A stretch of DNA of 64,000 bases, taken from NCBI GenBank assembly GCA_008360975.2, contig CM039196.1:5064263-5128262 (forward strand), read 5' to 3'. The first letter of the stretch is position 1. Each line of letters starts with the position of its first letter. Both the position numbers and the translations under genes were made by a program. Shown here in pieces: positions 52,107-62,500 of this stretch. The notes under the pieces are model-generated. The model was not told the DNA's origin. It did not search any database and saw nothing but the letters and a program-made list of their open reading frames with translations. The DNA is from Lichenostomus cassidix (taxonomy: Eukaryota > Chordata > Aves > Passeriformes > Meliphagidae).

Positions 52107-53299
52107 TTTTTTGGAAAATCAATTTTCTTATTTTCACCTAACATGAACAGAACTCTGAAAAACAGATTTACCAGCTTAGAAAAATCATGGCATTTGCCAC
52201 ACCAGTAAATCCTCATGCAACCAATCCCAGTGCTGCCTGTCACCTGCCAACCTGCCCAGAACAGGACACCAAGGTCAGCTAAGCTCATGCTCCTTTGCAG
52301 AAATTATCAGCCTTGCAAGCATTCCCCAGTCCTTTTCCATACCATAACTCATTTCACTCTCAATACAGAGTGAAAAAGTGGATTTTACACCAGTAGCCCA
52401 CCCAGGAGCCAGCCCATTCCATTCCCTATGGAAAAGAACTCTACAGCCTGTGACATTTTAGCTGCAACACAATACACATTGCAATCACTGTCGATTCCCC
52501 ACAGTGCTTCCTTGTAAGAGTCACATAGACATCATTACTGACAAGAACAAGGTCACAAAAAGATATTTCATTGTTTCTAGTGAATAACAGAGGTTGTCCC
52601 AGGAACCCAAACACTCCCATTCAACCCCACTTCAGCTCCGAATGGCACAGCAAGAAAACAGCTTCTCTCCCATGCAGAAGGGGATGTGTGTGCCCAGATT
52701 CAGTAGCAGCAGGGACAGATGGAGCCAGGAATGGTGGCACAAAGTCACAGATTAAAAGAAAAAAAAAAAAAAAAATCTGAGCTTTTGGATCCTATTATTA
52801 CACTGAGACCAAGATGAAATGCACTGTTTCAGTCTTGAGCACGTACTGAAAATCTGAACAGAGGACTAGCACACACCATAATATATAGATCCAGACTTCA
52901 AAAAACCAATACAGATCTCAAAGAGGGTAAGTTATGGCAGAGAGATAATGAGATTTGCATGAATTTACTAAGAGCATATTTTTTTCTGTACTCCAGGAAA
53001 ACTGAAGAAGCTGTTTGTATACAGAGGCTTTACACATGAATGAGTCTTCTTAGCGAGATGCTCTTGGTAAATATGCCTAACTTGAGGGAGTCAGGAACAA
53101 AGGGATATCAGCGCTGTGCTGCTATTGATGATTTACTGAATCCCTCATGACATCCACACACAACACAATCAGTTCAGGTTTTGCCCAGCATTTAGTCACA
53201 GAATTGATTAGCAAATCACTGCTATATGCAATTTTGTTTAGTACCTAAACCAGCTGCTCTTAGCAGGCTCAAGCAGCCAAGAATTTTCCACACTGCTCC

Positions 53300-53567
53300 T
53301 ACAGGTGGAGGTTGTTCTCCCAAGTAATAGGACAAGAGGAAATGGCCTCAAGTTGTACCAGGGGAGGTTTAGATCAGATATTAGGGAAGAGTTGTCCAGC
53401 CCTGGCACAGGCTGCCCAGGGCAGTGGTGGAGTCATTGTCCCTGGAAGTGTTCAAAACTGTGTGGATGTGGCACTTGGATACATGCTTCAGTGGTGAACG
53501 TGGTGCTGCAAGGTTGACAGTTGGACTTGGTGATCTTGTCCAAACATAGCAATTCCACGATTCTATG
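53300..53567 (+). mobile_element. CR1 LINE 3' end, sense
   Basis: It reads AATAGGACAAGAGGAAATGG, CCTGGCACAGGCTGCCCAGG, GCAGTGGTGGAGTCATTGTC and CCTGGAAGTGTTCAAAACTG, then GTTGGACTTGGTGATCTTGT, and ends CACGATTCTATG, the family's characteristic 3' end. It is 5'-truncated and opposite to TTC28. The frame at 53305-53517 plus lies within it. Confidence 0.9.
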
Positions 53568-55849
53568 TAATTCCCACAAACTGAGCCACTGAACACACTA
53601 ACATGACTAATTTTATGCTTTTCAAAGAACATGATTTTTGTAACGAATCAGTCATAGCTGTAGCCAGATCCTGCATAGTTGATGGCTCCTGAGAGACTGT
53701 CAGCACAATTGTGCTCACCCAAACACAAGGGATATCTCATGCTGGAACTCCAGCCTGACTTCCCAAGGCAACAGACTCACACACTGTGCTGGTAGCCCCT
53801 GGCTCCTGTGTCCCAGGGCACCAGACCAGCATGCACCTTGCTCTGGACTAGCAGACAAAGATGCAGGGGAAACCTGGAGGGAAGTGGAGCCAGAGGTGAG
53901 TCACCGAAGTCCACAGGAAAAGAGTCTTTATTAGTTCTGATGCTTGTGGAAAAAAATGAGTAAACAACAGTAATTTTTTTTAACTTAAAAACACACATAG
54001 GTTAGAACAGGAGTATTTCAGTCACAAGCAAATTCAGTTTTTCACTTGCTGAAGGCAAGAGAACACATTACACATTCCAGGCAATAGCTGTATCTGGGAA
54101 TCACCAGACAAAGAAGCATACTCCAGGGTTACACACAGGACTAATAAACTGCATGAGATTCTATACAGCACAGTTTCACAGCTGTAAAAGCAAATATCTC
54201 TCAATGAGCAAAACACCTTAAACATTTAAGAATAAAAACACGGGTAAAGCGAAAGAACACAAGTATACATAAATAAATCAAAGGAGACTCCTGATTCAGT
54301 GAAGCAGCACATGCGTTCAGCTCTCTTTTGGGAGAGACAGGGACAAGGCAGGCAAATGACTTCTCAGAAGTCTCTTGAGGAAAGGACCAGCAGTACCAGG
54401 GGCTACAGGACCACTTGGGGCTGCACTATCTCATTTTCAGTGCTGCTCAGACCTGAGGCAGCAGCACCTCCTCCGTGGTCTGCACGAGCCCCTTTCCTGA
54501 GGCTACTCCGTGCAGCACATGACGGCAGCACTGCAAAGGCACCGGGCCAGCAGAAATCCCAGCCGCGCTCACGTGAGGCTGCTGGCAGCTCGGACTAAAT
54601 AACCTCTGCTGAGATTCACTGGGACTACAGCTGAAAACAGAACCTAGTCCAACATGGACGTAGTTTGCATCACAAAACAGCGGGAATAGGAATTACTTTT
54701 TGCTCAGATGAGTGAGATGCCTGACAGTTCAGAGAAGTTCAGCTGTCTCATGTATCCTCTGCACAATCAAATTTGGTCAACCAAAATCAACTTGATTTGG
54801 ATGCAAACAATAATGCAGAGAAAAAAAACCCATCTGACATGGTGATTTAAGCATAAGCGGGTGAGCCAATACTGCCGAGTGAATCCTGACACTCTGAACA
54901 GAATCTTCCAGAGCCGAGGAGTCCAGCCAACAGCCAAGAATAATATTTCAGTGGTTCAGTCAATACAGCTGTAACCATGGCCTGGAGGGGTTTCCACAGC
55001 CGTAACCACAGGAGTGACTGCACATTCACTTGAAAATAGTAAAAACAGACATTTAAAAATCTACAGCTTGTAGAAATCTTAAAACCAGTTTGAAAGGAGG
55101 CACAGAGGGGCCTGAAAAATGCACCAACACTCCCACCAAGCTTGACTGTCATCTGTTTATCCTACTTAAGAGACAATGACTTGAAATAAGAACTCCTCGC
55201 ACTAGGTACAATCACCTGCTTGAAAAAATCCTGCAGGAACAGCTTCAGACTAGCTGAAAAGAGATGAGGTAGCAGTGCACAAAGCCTGAGTGATCACCCG
55301 GAGCCGCAGCGGCACAAGGCACGTTCCAAGCAGGACGGTCTAACACCGTTTATTTCGTGTCTCACACTCACAGCCAGAGACACTCTCATGCCTTTCACAT
55401 ATGATTTCTATTTCTTCCCTGATGTAAGACACAGTATCACACAACATGCTACAGAAGGAGCCCTGCTGGTTCAAGCAGGCTTTCCCAAACGAATAAAAAA
55501 AAAAACAACCCAAAATGGAAAAAAAAGAAGAAAATAAAAAGTTTAATAGTCCACAGCTGCCAGGAGCAAAGGGTCACTGCCGCAGAGGGGCGGCACAGCA
55601 CACTCGGTTCGCTGGGTTCTCCCTTCAAAGAATATCCATAAAACGCGCTGCCAAGCGCCATGCAAAAGCGTCCTGCGCAGCGCGGAACGCGGCGCCCCGC
55701 ACGGACAGCGCACCGCCCAGCGCGGGGCCCAGCGCGGCACCGGCACCGCAGCGAGTCGGGGCGCGGCTGAGCGCCGTCCGCATCCCGCCGCGGAACCCAG
55801 CGGCGGCGGCACCTCCCGGGCGAGAGCAGCGGGCCCTCCCGGCACTCAC

Positions 55850-55876
55850 CTTCTTCCGGGGCTGCCATTTCATCAT
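55850..55876 (-). CDS. TTC28: Candidate alternative first coding exon of TTC28
   Basis: Two adjacent ATGs (55876-55874 and 55873-55871) begin a nine-residue frame, M-M-K-W-Q-P-R-K-K, that stops exactly at a consensus donor AAG|GTGAGT. It ends in phase 0, which is the phase needed to join E3 (A-Y-F-R-Q-G). An in-frame TGA upstream (first base 55951) makes this the first available start in that frame. ATG1 has A at -3 and A at +4, a fair context. A third ATG (55868) has a stronger context (G at -3, G at +4) but gives M-A-A-P-E-E in a frame that would shift and terminate in E3; it would only work if E3 were skipped to E4. The predicted short protein lacks TPR1 and TPR2. No transcript evidence is available here. 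Confidence 0.5.
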
Positions 55877-55952
55877 ATTTGTAGAGCGGGGACGAGCAGC
55901 ATCAAGGTGGCGCTGGGGCGGCGGGCGCAGCGGGGCCGCAGCCCGCGGTCAT
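55873..55952 (-). promoter_or_regulatory. Two chained upstream ORFs ahead of the alternative start
   Basis: On the minus strand a 16-codon uORF (ATG at 55952, stop 55904-55902) overlaps the start of a 9-codon uORF (ATG at 55902, stop 55875-55873) through TGATG. The second uORF's stop overlaps the double ATG of the main frame. If the transcription start lies upstream of 55952, both would precede the main start. A longer version of the second frame begins at 56061. Whether they are translated cannot be judged from sequence. Confidence 0.45.
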
Positions 55953-56264
55953 GCTGCCCGGCCCCGCCACCAGGCCCGCGCCGCGTCCCGCGGGACAGCA
56001 GCCGGCCCCGCCGCGCGGGCCATGGGCGGGGGCTGTGCCCAGCCGGCGGCTCCGCCCGCACCGGTCACGCCCGGGGCCCGCGGGGCGCGGCCGCTCCCGG
56101 GCGCATCGCGGGCGGCGAGACCCGAACCAGGACGCGGCCCCGGCCCGGCCCGCCCGGCGCGCGGCACCTCAGGGGCGGCGCCGCCTCAGCCCCGCCCCCG
56201 CCGCGCGCCCGGCCACGCCCCCTCCGCACGCGAGGCCACGGCGGGCAGAGCAGTGAGGCACGGC

Positions 56265-56319
56265 GAGCCGGCAGGGGGCGCTGCGCAGGGAGCGGCTCTT
56301 GCGCCCCCTGTCGGTGTCA
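56265..56319. promoter_or_regulatory. Convergent pair of CTCF-like motifs
   Basis: The plus strand has CCGGCAGGGGGCGCTG (56268-56283), very close to the CTCF core. The minus strand has ACCGACAGGGGGCGCAAG (56316-56299). The shared core CAGGGGGCGC at 56272-56281 is a perfect inverted repeat of 56301-56310 with a 19-bp spacer, so the two motifs face each other. They sit between the CpG promoter and the minisatellite. Binding is inferred from motif similarity only. Confidence 0.55.
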
Positions 56320-56338
56320 CCCGGCGCGACACTCGGGG

Positions 56339-56681
56339 CGTGGGGACAGCAAGTGACACGGGGACACGGGGACACGGGGACAGCAAGTGTGACACGGGAA
56401 CACGGGAACAGCAAGCGTGTCACGGGGACACGGGAACAGCAAGTGTGTCACGGGGACAGGGGGACAGCAAGTGTGACACGGGGACACGGGGACGGCAACT
56501 GTGTTACGGGGGCACGGGGACAGCCCGTGTGTCACGGGGACAGCAAGTGACACGGGGACAGCAAGTGTGTCACGGGGACACGGTGACAACAAGTGTGTAA
56601 CGGGGACAGCCCGTGTGTCACAGGGACACGGTGACAACAAGCGTGACACGGGGACAGCCCGTGTGTCATAGGGACAGCCCC
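56339..56681 (+). repeat. G-rich minisatellite, 20/28/36-bp nested units
   Basis: About a dozen units run in tandem. Each begins GTGTCAC or GTGACAC and ends GGGGACAGCAAGT or a variant ending in GCCCGT. Units are 20, 28 or 36 bp long depending on whether zero, one or two copies of the 8-bp module GGGGACAC are inserted. Later units diverge (GTGACAACAAG, GGGACAGCCC). GTGTC and GACAC within a unit can pair as a short stem. Runs of four Gs at 4-base spacing near 56358-56381 could form a G-quadruplex. Open frames across it, such as 56317-56781 minus, are low-complexity artefacts. Confidence 0.9.
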
Positions 56682-57651
56682 TCTGTGCAGTACAAGCTCC
56701 TCTTTTCTTGCAGTCACTGAGTAGCACAAGCAAGCTGTGCATCATTAGACATACATGATAGCTCCCAATCTTACACCTCAATGAATAAAAAATCTTTTAA
56801 AGTGTCTTCTTCAAGTTAATCTTTGGCAAGAATCTAGAACTATCTGATGTGCTATCACATTTCTTGCGTAATCTTTCATTTTCAATAACTTCTAAGTTAA
56901 TATCTTTGTTACACCTCGAAATTCTCTCTGCTCAACCCAAGTGAGCATCACCTAGAAGCAATCCCACACATTTGCAAGTGGGGAAAGGTCCTGTTGGAGA
57001 TGGCTTGATGAGCAGTTTGTTAGTCAGGCTATCCAAGCAGTATGAGAATTCAGTTCATTGTGTCATTCTACTCAGGTAGCAGCTAAATTGGACAGTATTC
57101 AGCAGGTACATGAAGACTCAGAGTAACACCTCACACTTCTTACATGTACACTTCCCTGTGCACTGCCTGGGCTGGCAGTGTGTAAGCACTTTAACACCCA
57201 CTGCAGACCAAGCCCCTAATAGCCAAGTCCCTTGGCAAATTCATGAAGGATAATAAAATCAAGTCCTTTTATTTCGGATGTTATTAAAGCAGCTTTCAAT
57301 TCATTACAATGATTCTGCATCTGTCACTTTGCCTCCCTCCAGCCAGAGCACTGAAGGCAGACACAGCAGCTTGTGATTTTACAGATCAGACTGTGCATGA
57401 GTGACTGAGCTACAGCAGCTGCTAAGCAATGGTGGCCTGCAAAAAGGAGAAAGGAGTTCAGAAAATTCTAGTCTGGGAGGAGGGAACTCCCTTCAAGTGC
57501 AGGAATTAGGCAATTCTCTTTTAATTAATCGACCAAGTCTTGTGATAAAACTTCATCTATTTCGCACCCTTTAGGAAATAAAGTGTCAAACATTGCATCA
57601 TTATCTATGTCATCCTATGGGGTTTCAAATGAAAGCCCTACTCCATGCCTT

Positions 57652-57729
57652 GGAGAAGCAAAGGGAAAATGGGGAAGACAAAGAGGGGAAGAGAGGTGAT
57701 AATGAGAGAGAGAGAAAAAGGGAGAACAG
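57652..57729 (+). repeat. Purine-rich tract with GA repeats
   Basis: About 78 bases dominated by A and G, including GAGAGAGAGAGAAAAAGGGA. It encodes the charged K/E/R-rich part of a chance plus-strand frame. Confidence 0.85.
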
Positions 57730-59477
57730 CAGTGCCCACAATGCTCTGTTCCATCATCCTTCCCTTCACAGCACAGTAAGAGTCTCTGCTGGCACCTCAA
57801 TTGTGACTGTATTACATAAACATGATGTGCCTGTGAAATATCTATGTGATAGTCCTATGGCAAAGCATACTTCTGTAGTTCACTGGATAGGAAACATACC
57901 CTAAATTTTAACTGCATTTTACCAAGGAAGGTGTTTGCTTTCAAAACTGTTGATACTCTGTTATTGGCTTAAGAAGCTTCAGTTCTACCCTTACATGATC
58001 CTGAGCAGAAAACCGTGTTTGGGACCTGCTTCTAATTATGACTTGCCCCTCCTTTTTTCCATAGGAAGCACAATTACTGCTGCTATGGAGACAAGTGTAA
58101 TTCAGGCAAGATGTGGGTCAAAGCAATACTTGGGAGGCAAAGACTCCCAGGAAAGTACCCTTTTTGCTATCTGTCCTTTCCTGGAGAATGGTCTTCTCCC
58201 AGTCTTCCCTTGCCAACTTCCATCACCATCTGCTGCCTCAGGTAAGAAAGAGCCAAATAAATCACCCATAACTAACAGCTGAAACTTCTCACCAGGAGAG
58301 CTGCTCTAAGAAAAATATTGTGTTCACTTATCAGCCTAAGCTTTAAAAAGGTTTGTGAAGTGCAAACAGCTAGGAAGGACATAAAGGAATAATTCAAAGG
58401 CACCACTCACAAAAAATAGAGGTGGGAGAGAAGGGCAAACTGTGCTAAGTAATTTCATGTAAGAGATGCAGCAAGCTGCCTAGGGAGATGAATTGTCCCA
58501 TTTACCATGAGCTCCAAGAAGCAAAGTCAAATGGTGCTAAGTGGTGGTAGTTCTCCCTCAAGAGAGTCTGCCCATCAGAAATCCACAGTATTTATTGAAA
58601 AAATATAAAAAACTGTTTTAACAATTAGCTCTTCTGGAGCTCACAGGTTAGCAGGGAGTGAGTTAGAGTTTGGTGACATACCCTGCACATTAAATTTGTC
58701 CTGTTTTTCAGGGTACAGAACATACTTTCCAAATTTAAAGAAATCATAGAAGCATACGCAAAGTTTTTTAAAAATTCTTTTTTAGCTTCATCTGAAAGGG
58801 CTACACAATAAAACTATTGTATTATAAAGGATCTGTTTTGTCTATTCAAAATTTCCCTTCCACACAGTGGAAATGTAAGTACATCACACAAGATATCCTT
58901 CTCCCAAGCCCTGAGATTCTCAACAGAAGATCCCATAACAGTCAGAAACAGCACTTAAAACTCTCTAAGGAGTCTTCTCTTACTGACTTAGAATGATAGG
59001 CAGTTCACCTGCTGAACTTTCTTGTAAAATGTGTACCAGGAATTTTGCTTGTGTCTGTTCACATTTTCAGTCAGGGCTGTATGAATAAGAGATGTGACAC
59101 AATTTCTCCATATGCAGCACCATTTCTTCCCAAAGCACGGCATGCTGGATCTCACAGCTGCCCTTTTCACTGCTGCAGCAGTAAGAGAACAGCAGAAAGA
59201 AATAAACTGAACTCCTCTACAATGACAAAGTGTCTACAGACAGCCAACAAGCCCTCAAAACCAGAATCAGATAAACCTTCTGCAGAAAGATAGATGTTCA
59301 AAGAGCAGCTCTTTCTGTAGGCTACAGTTAATCTGAAAAATACCTTGCCACTGCCATGTCAGAGATAACCATTTCAAAAGCAGGGAACAATCTTAAGGTG
59401 CTGTAAAACTCTACAGCATCACTGAAATCATTGGAGCAGAGACAAATTGGCCTCTCTGAGGAGTCACATCTAAGATT

Positions 59478-59535
59478 CTTAGAATAGTTCCATTAGAAGG
59501 GACCTAAAACTATCATCTAGTACAGTTTGCCAAGA
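59478..59535 (-). mobile_element. CR1 LINE 3' terminal remnant, antisense
   Basis: TTAGAATAGTTCCATTAGAA, GGGACCTAAAACTATCATCT and AGTACAG match the reverse complement of the CR1 3' end (the AGAATGG...GGAAGGGACCT...GATCATCTAGT pattern in intact copies). It is short and decayed. Confidence 0.6.
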
Positions 59536-62500
59536 AGAAGCATCTCCAGATGGAGGTTTAACTTACACTGATCTCATCACTGACACCACTGTCAGCCCAA
59601 GTCTATTCCCAAACTGCCCACAGAGAGCAAACCCACCAAATCCCATGGGCTGCAGCACACCCCCAACTCTCAGGGAGCCCATTCTCTCCAAAAAGGAGCA
59701 TCTCTACAAGACAAGCACACACATATGTAGCCTAGTACAATTCAGCACTACAATGAAGAGTTTCTGATGCAGTTTTAGTTAGCTTCACTACTTCAGACAG
59801 TAAAATCAGGAGAGCTCATCAAAACAAGAACTTGAGACCCTGTCAGTGACCAAGGCAACCTCAGTTAGCTTTGTCCTACAACAGTGAAGCCAGCACACTG
59901 CTACACCACACAACACTTAGTCTGAACCTGACTTCAGTGGCATCTTTCTGCATAAAGTCGTGAGAGCATTTAAGAATAACTAGGACAGCTGTTGGCTCCA
60001 ACCTAAAAATAAGGAAGAACACATCTGCTTCATTTACCTTCACGTGCTCAAACATCCAGCACTGAATGAGCATAAGGCTTAGAGTTGTACTAAAATTATT
60101 CTATATAGAGAAACAGAAGGAGCCAACCATGCAGCAGTTTCCATTCGTGCCTGACAGGAAAGGTGAGGGGTGAGCTATTTGATAGAACCAAAAGTAAAAA
60201 AAATATTCAATCTGCACTTACAAGAAAGTGTTTACTGATGACAGAAGATTGATTTCAAATACTTTTTTGACAGTTATGTAAATGGAAGCATACCCCATCA
60301 TCTATTTTTGCAATCAGCATCTTTTCTTACTAAAGTTTTATTATAAAAGGTGACCCCACAGCCGACCCAAAAGCACAAACACAGTCTTGAAGAGTCACCT
60401 ATACTCATTTCACCTTTCTTTTACTCCAGCACAGATTTTGCCATTTAAAAAACTGAGATTATCAGCAGATACCTTAGAAACAGAGCCTTTTTGCACAGGC
60501 ACAGGGCAAACAGGAAAGAATAACATTATCTGCTTCCCCAGAATGTCTCTGCTGACATGTCTGGAGCTCTCAGAACAAGGACTCTGGTGTCCTCCACAGA
60601 ACCCAATGCCCAAGCCCCACTGTGCAGCACAGAAAACACAATTAGAACTGAAATGTAATTAAGTAATTTTAGCTGGAAAAAAGACTGTGGTAAGTATCTG
60701 TAACCTGATACACAGTAGCTCTGACAGCAGGTTCTGAATGCGTGTCAGAAATATTAAAACAGCAAGTGTGGGAAGGAATTACTTGAATGGTATAAGCAAA
60801 AATAAGAAAGGGGAAGAATTAACTAAAGGTTTCTCAAATTATTAAGATCTAGGAGAAATGGAAAATACTCTACAGTCTTGAATTTCATTGCTACACATGA
60901 TGCCTTTTTTATATGCTGCATGTACAAGCAATGACAGACAAAAGAGAGACAAATTAGTTTGATATATTCTCTCTGCCTGGGCACAGACTTTCACTGTTCA
61001 ACATGACATCGTAGCAGGCTGTCAGAAATGCACTGACTGTCAGGTTTCCACATTGCTACCCAACCACCATTCTACAAGCATCAGAGTTTAGGTAAAATGC
61101 TGCCAAATAAGCTCATATTTACACTTCAAAGAAGTGTACTGCTATCCTTCTCCTCCTAACTAAGCTGTGTAAAGGCTTAGGCCTAACAACCATGACTTCA
61201 ATGTCCTAAAACTGAAACCATTTTACAATTATTTATTCCAAATAATTCCAGGTGCAATAAAAATCAGTAAATTTAAAAAAAATAAATTTAGGAGTTCTTG
61301 TTGCTAGCCTCAACTGAGATGCTACAAGAACCCCATATCAGATAGACAAGTTGATTAAATCAGTCATTTATATTGCTGGGTGTTTTGATCATTCTAACAG
61401 AACAGACAAAATCTGAGAACATACCTCTTGTAGATCCATCTTCTACAACACATAGAAGATAGCAAATGGAGCATCTTGTTTATGAGGAAGGAAACTCCTG
61501 ATGCCACTTGTTGAAAGTTTCTGCCTTGGAGTCTGAAGTCTGGGAGCAGTTATCACACCTATCCAAGCACAGGGACACTCACAGTGAGGCTGTGCTATTC
61601 CTTATTAAAACGGCACAGAACACAATTTGCCTCCTGAGTTTTCCAGCTGGAGAATCACCATCACATGCTGCAGACTTGGTCTCACTGCCAGCACTAGTCC
61701 TGACCAGCACAGCAGAAATTCCTGAGCATCCCAGACAGGAGGAACCAGATCCCTGCTGTGGTACAGTCTCTGAGCTCAGCACGATTTCTACTCAACAAGT
61801 GTAAAATATGAACCTTCTAGCAACCCACAGATCTCACATTCCTCTGAGGCAACCATCAGAGTACCCTTAAGCAGATCCCTCAGAACAGCACAGTTCCAAA
61901 GATTCCAGAGAGGCAATTTACCTGTGTGACTACTACAGGAGACTTCTTTCTAGTCTTGTACACAGACCAGCTAGTTTATAATGCTATTAGTTAGCAATGA
62001 TCCTTTTAGCAGTAAAAATCATCAGTAAACATAAAAGGTTTATAAAACAGAAAAAATATCTCAGGCTTGAAACATTGTCCCATTTGGATACAGAATTCCT
62101 GACTTTCTGTAGGCGTTCTCCTGTTGCTGCCTTCCAGCATCTCCCCTCCTCCCTTTAATTAGAGCCTGTGCAAAAGGAGGGAGAAGCAAAGCTGTATTTA
62201 ACTCTCTGTACACCAATGACCAAATAACGCATTCTGTATTGAACACAAATATTTCCAGTTGACCTCAAAATCTAGGGGGAAAAAAATCTAGAAAAAAATA
62301 CGTTTTTTCACCCTGAAATACAGAAAAACTTAAACCCACCTTTGATTTTATTGCATGTGAAGCACTGTTGGGTAAGAGATTCAAATAATTCCTGAAGGCC
62401 AGTTAATCTGTGGAGAGAGCTGTGCATCAGTAAAGAGAGCAATGTCTGGCACCAGAGCCTCTGCTGGAATGTGGAGCCATTCTTAATAGGAAGTACAAGT

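Larger units (their letters stand above)
26961..55849. other. Long TTC28 intron (28.9 kb) upstream of E3
   Basis: I searched the minus strand for the missing exon carrying TPR1 and TPR2 (expected features: an N-R-S-A-A-Y helix and an end at K-W-P-K) and did not see it. The sequence is mostly unique and AT-rich. It holds a CR1 scrap near 41375-41460, a tRNA-headed SINE at 43115-43250, CR1 3' ends at 46930-47120 (antisense) and 53300-53567 (sense), A-rich stretches near 39360-39400, 45660-45705, 48650-48670 and 52760-52776, and a small tandem duplication at 50871-50931. Longer frames, such as 45202-45621 minus (139 codons) and 26781-27239 plus, show no domain. No RNA gene is recognised. Confidence 0.7.
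1065..55876 (-). other. TTC28: TTC28 gene, partial (alternative first exon to pre-CHAT linker)
   Basis: This is the span of the minus-strand gene seen here. Eleven coding exons (E3 to E13) plus a candidate alternative first exon give 3,719 coding nucleotides, about 1,239 codons, with no stop and with every exon junction phase-consistent. The predicted protein agrees almost residue for residue with vertebrate TTC28 as I remember it. Known for the family: TTC28/TPRBK is a TPR scaffold of roughly 2,400 to 2,500 residues with a C-terminal CHAT (caspase-HetF-like) domain, reported at the spindle midzone and midbody. The window therefore carries about the first half of the protein. Missing are the usual N-terminal exons with TPR1 and TPR2, probably upstream beyond 64000, and all exons from the CHAT domain onward, beyond position 1. 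All introns are GT-AG. Confidence 0.95.
55640..56340. promoter_or_regulatory. TTC28: CpG island promoter, likely internal TTC28 promoter
   Basis: About 700 bp with dense CG dinucleotides in an otherwise AT-rich region. It contains a GC box (GCCCCGCCCCCG, 56189-56200), a KLF/CACCC-type CCACGCCCCCTCC at 56213-56225, and no TATA box. It surrounds the candidate first exon, whose donor lies inside the island. I infer a dispersed-initiation promoter firing on the minus strand, with the start site probably between about 55900 and 56150. Divergent plus-strand transcription is possible but I see no plus-strand gene. The 361-codon plus frame (55515-56600) and several minus frames here exist because GC-rich DNA has few stops. 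Confidence 0.8.

Noticed and set aside
54401..54440. Minus-strand S-P-K-W reading near 54410 as the missing TTC28 upstream exon end
   Set aside because: Only a few residues resemble the expected K-W-P end; the preceding sequence does not encode TPR1 or TPR2 and no phase-0 donor follows.
55515..56600. 361-codon plus-strand open frame through the CpG island
   Set aside because: It runs from an A-rich start through CG-dense DNA and the minisatellite. Its composition (R/A/P/G-rich, then a repeated D-T-G-T-R pattern) follows base composition and repeats; no domain.
56339..56681. CRISPR-like array
   Set aside because: There are no unique spacers; the units are contiguous tandem copies of variable length in a vertebrate genome.
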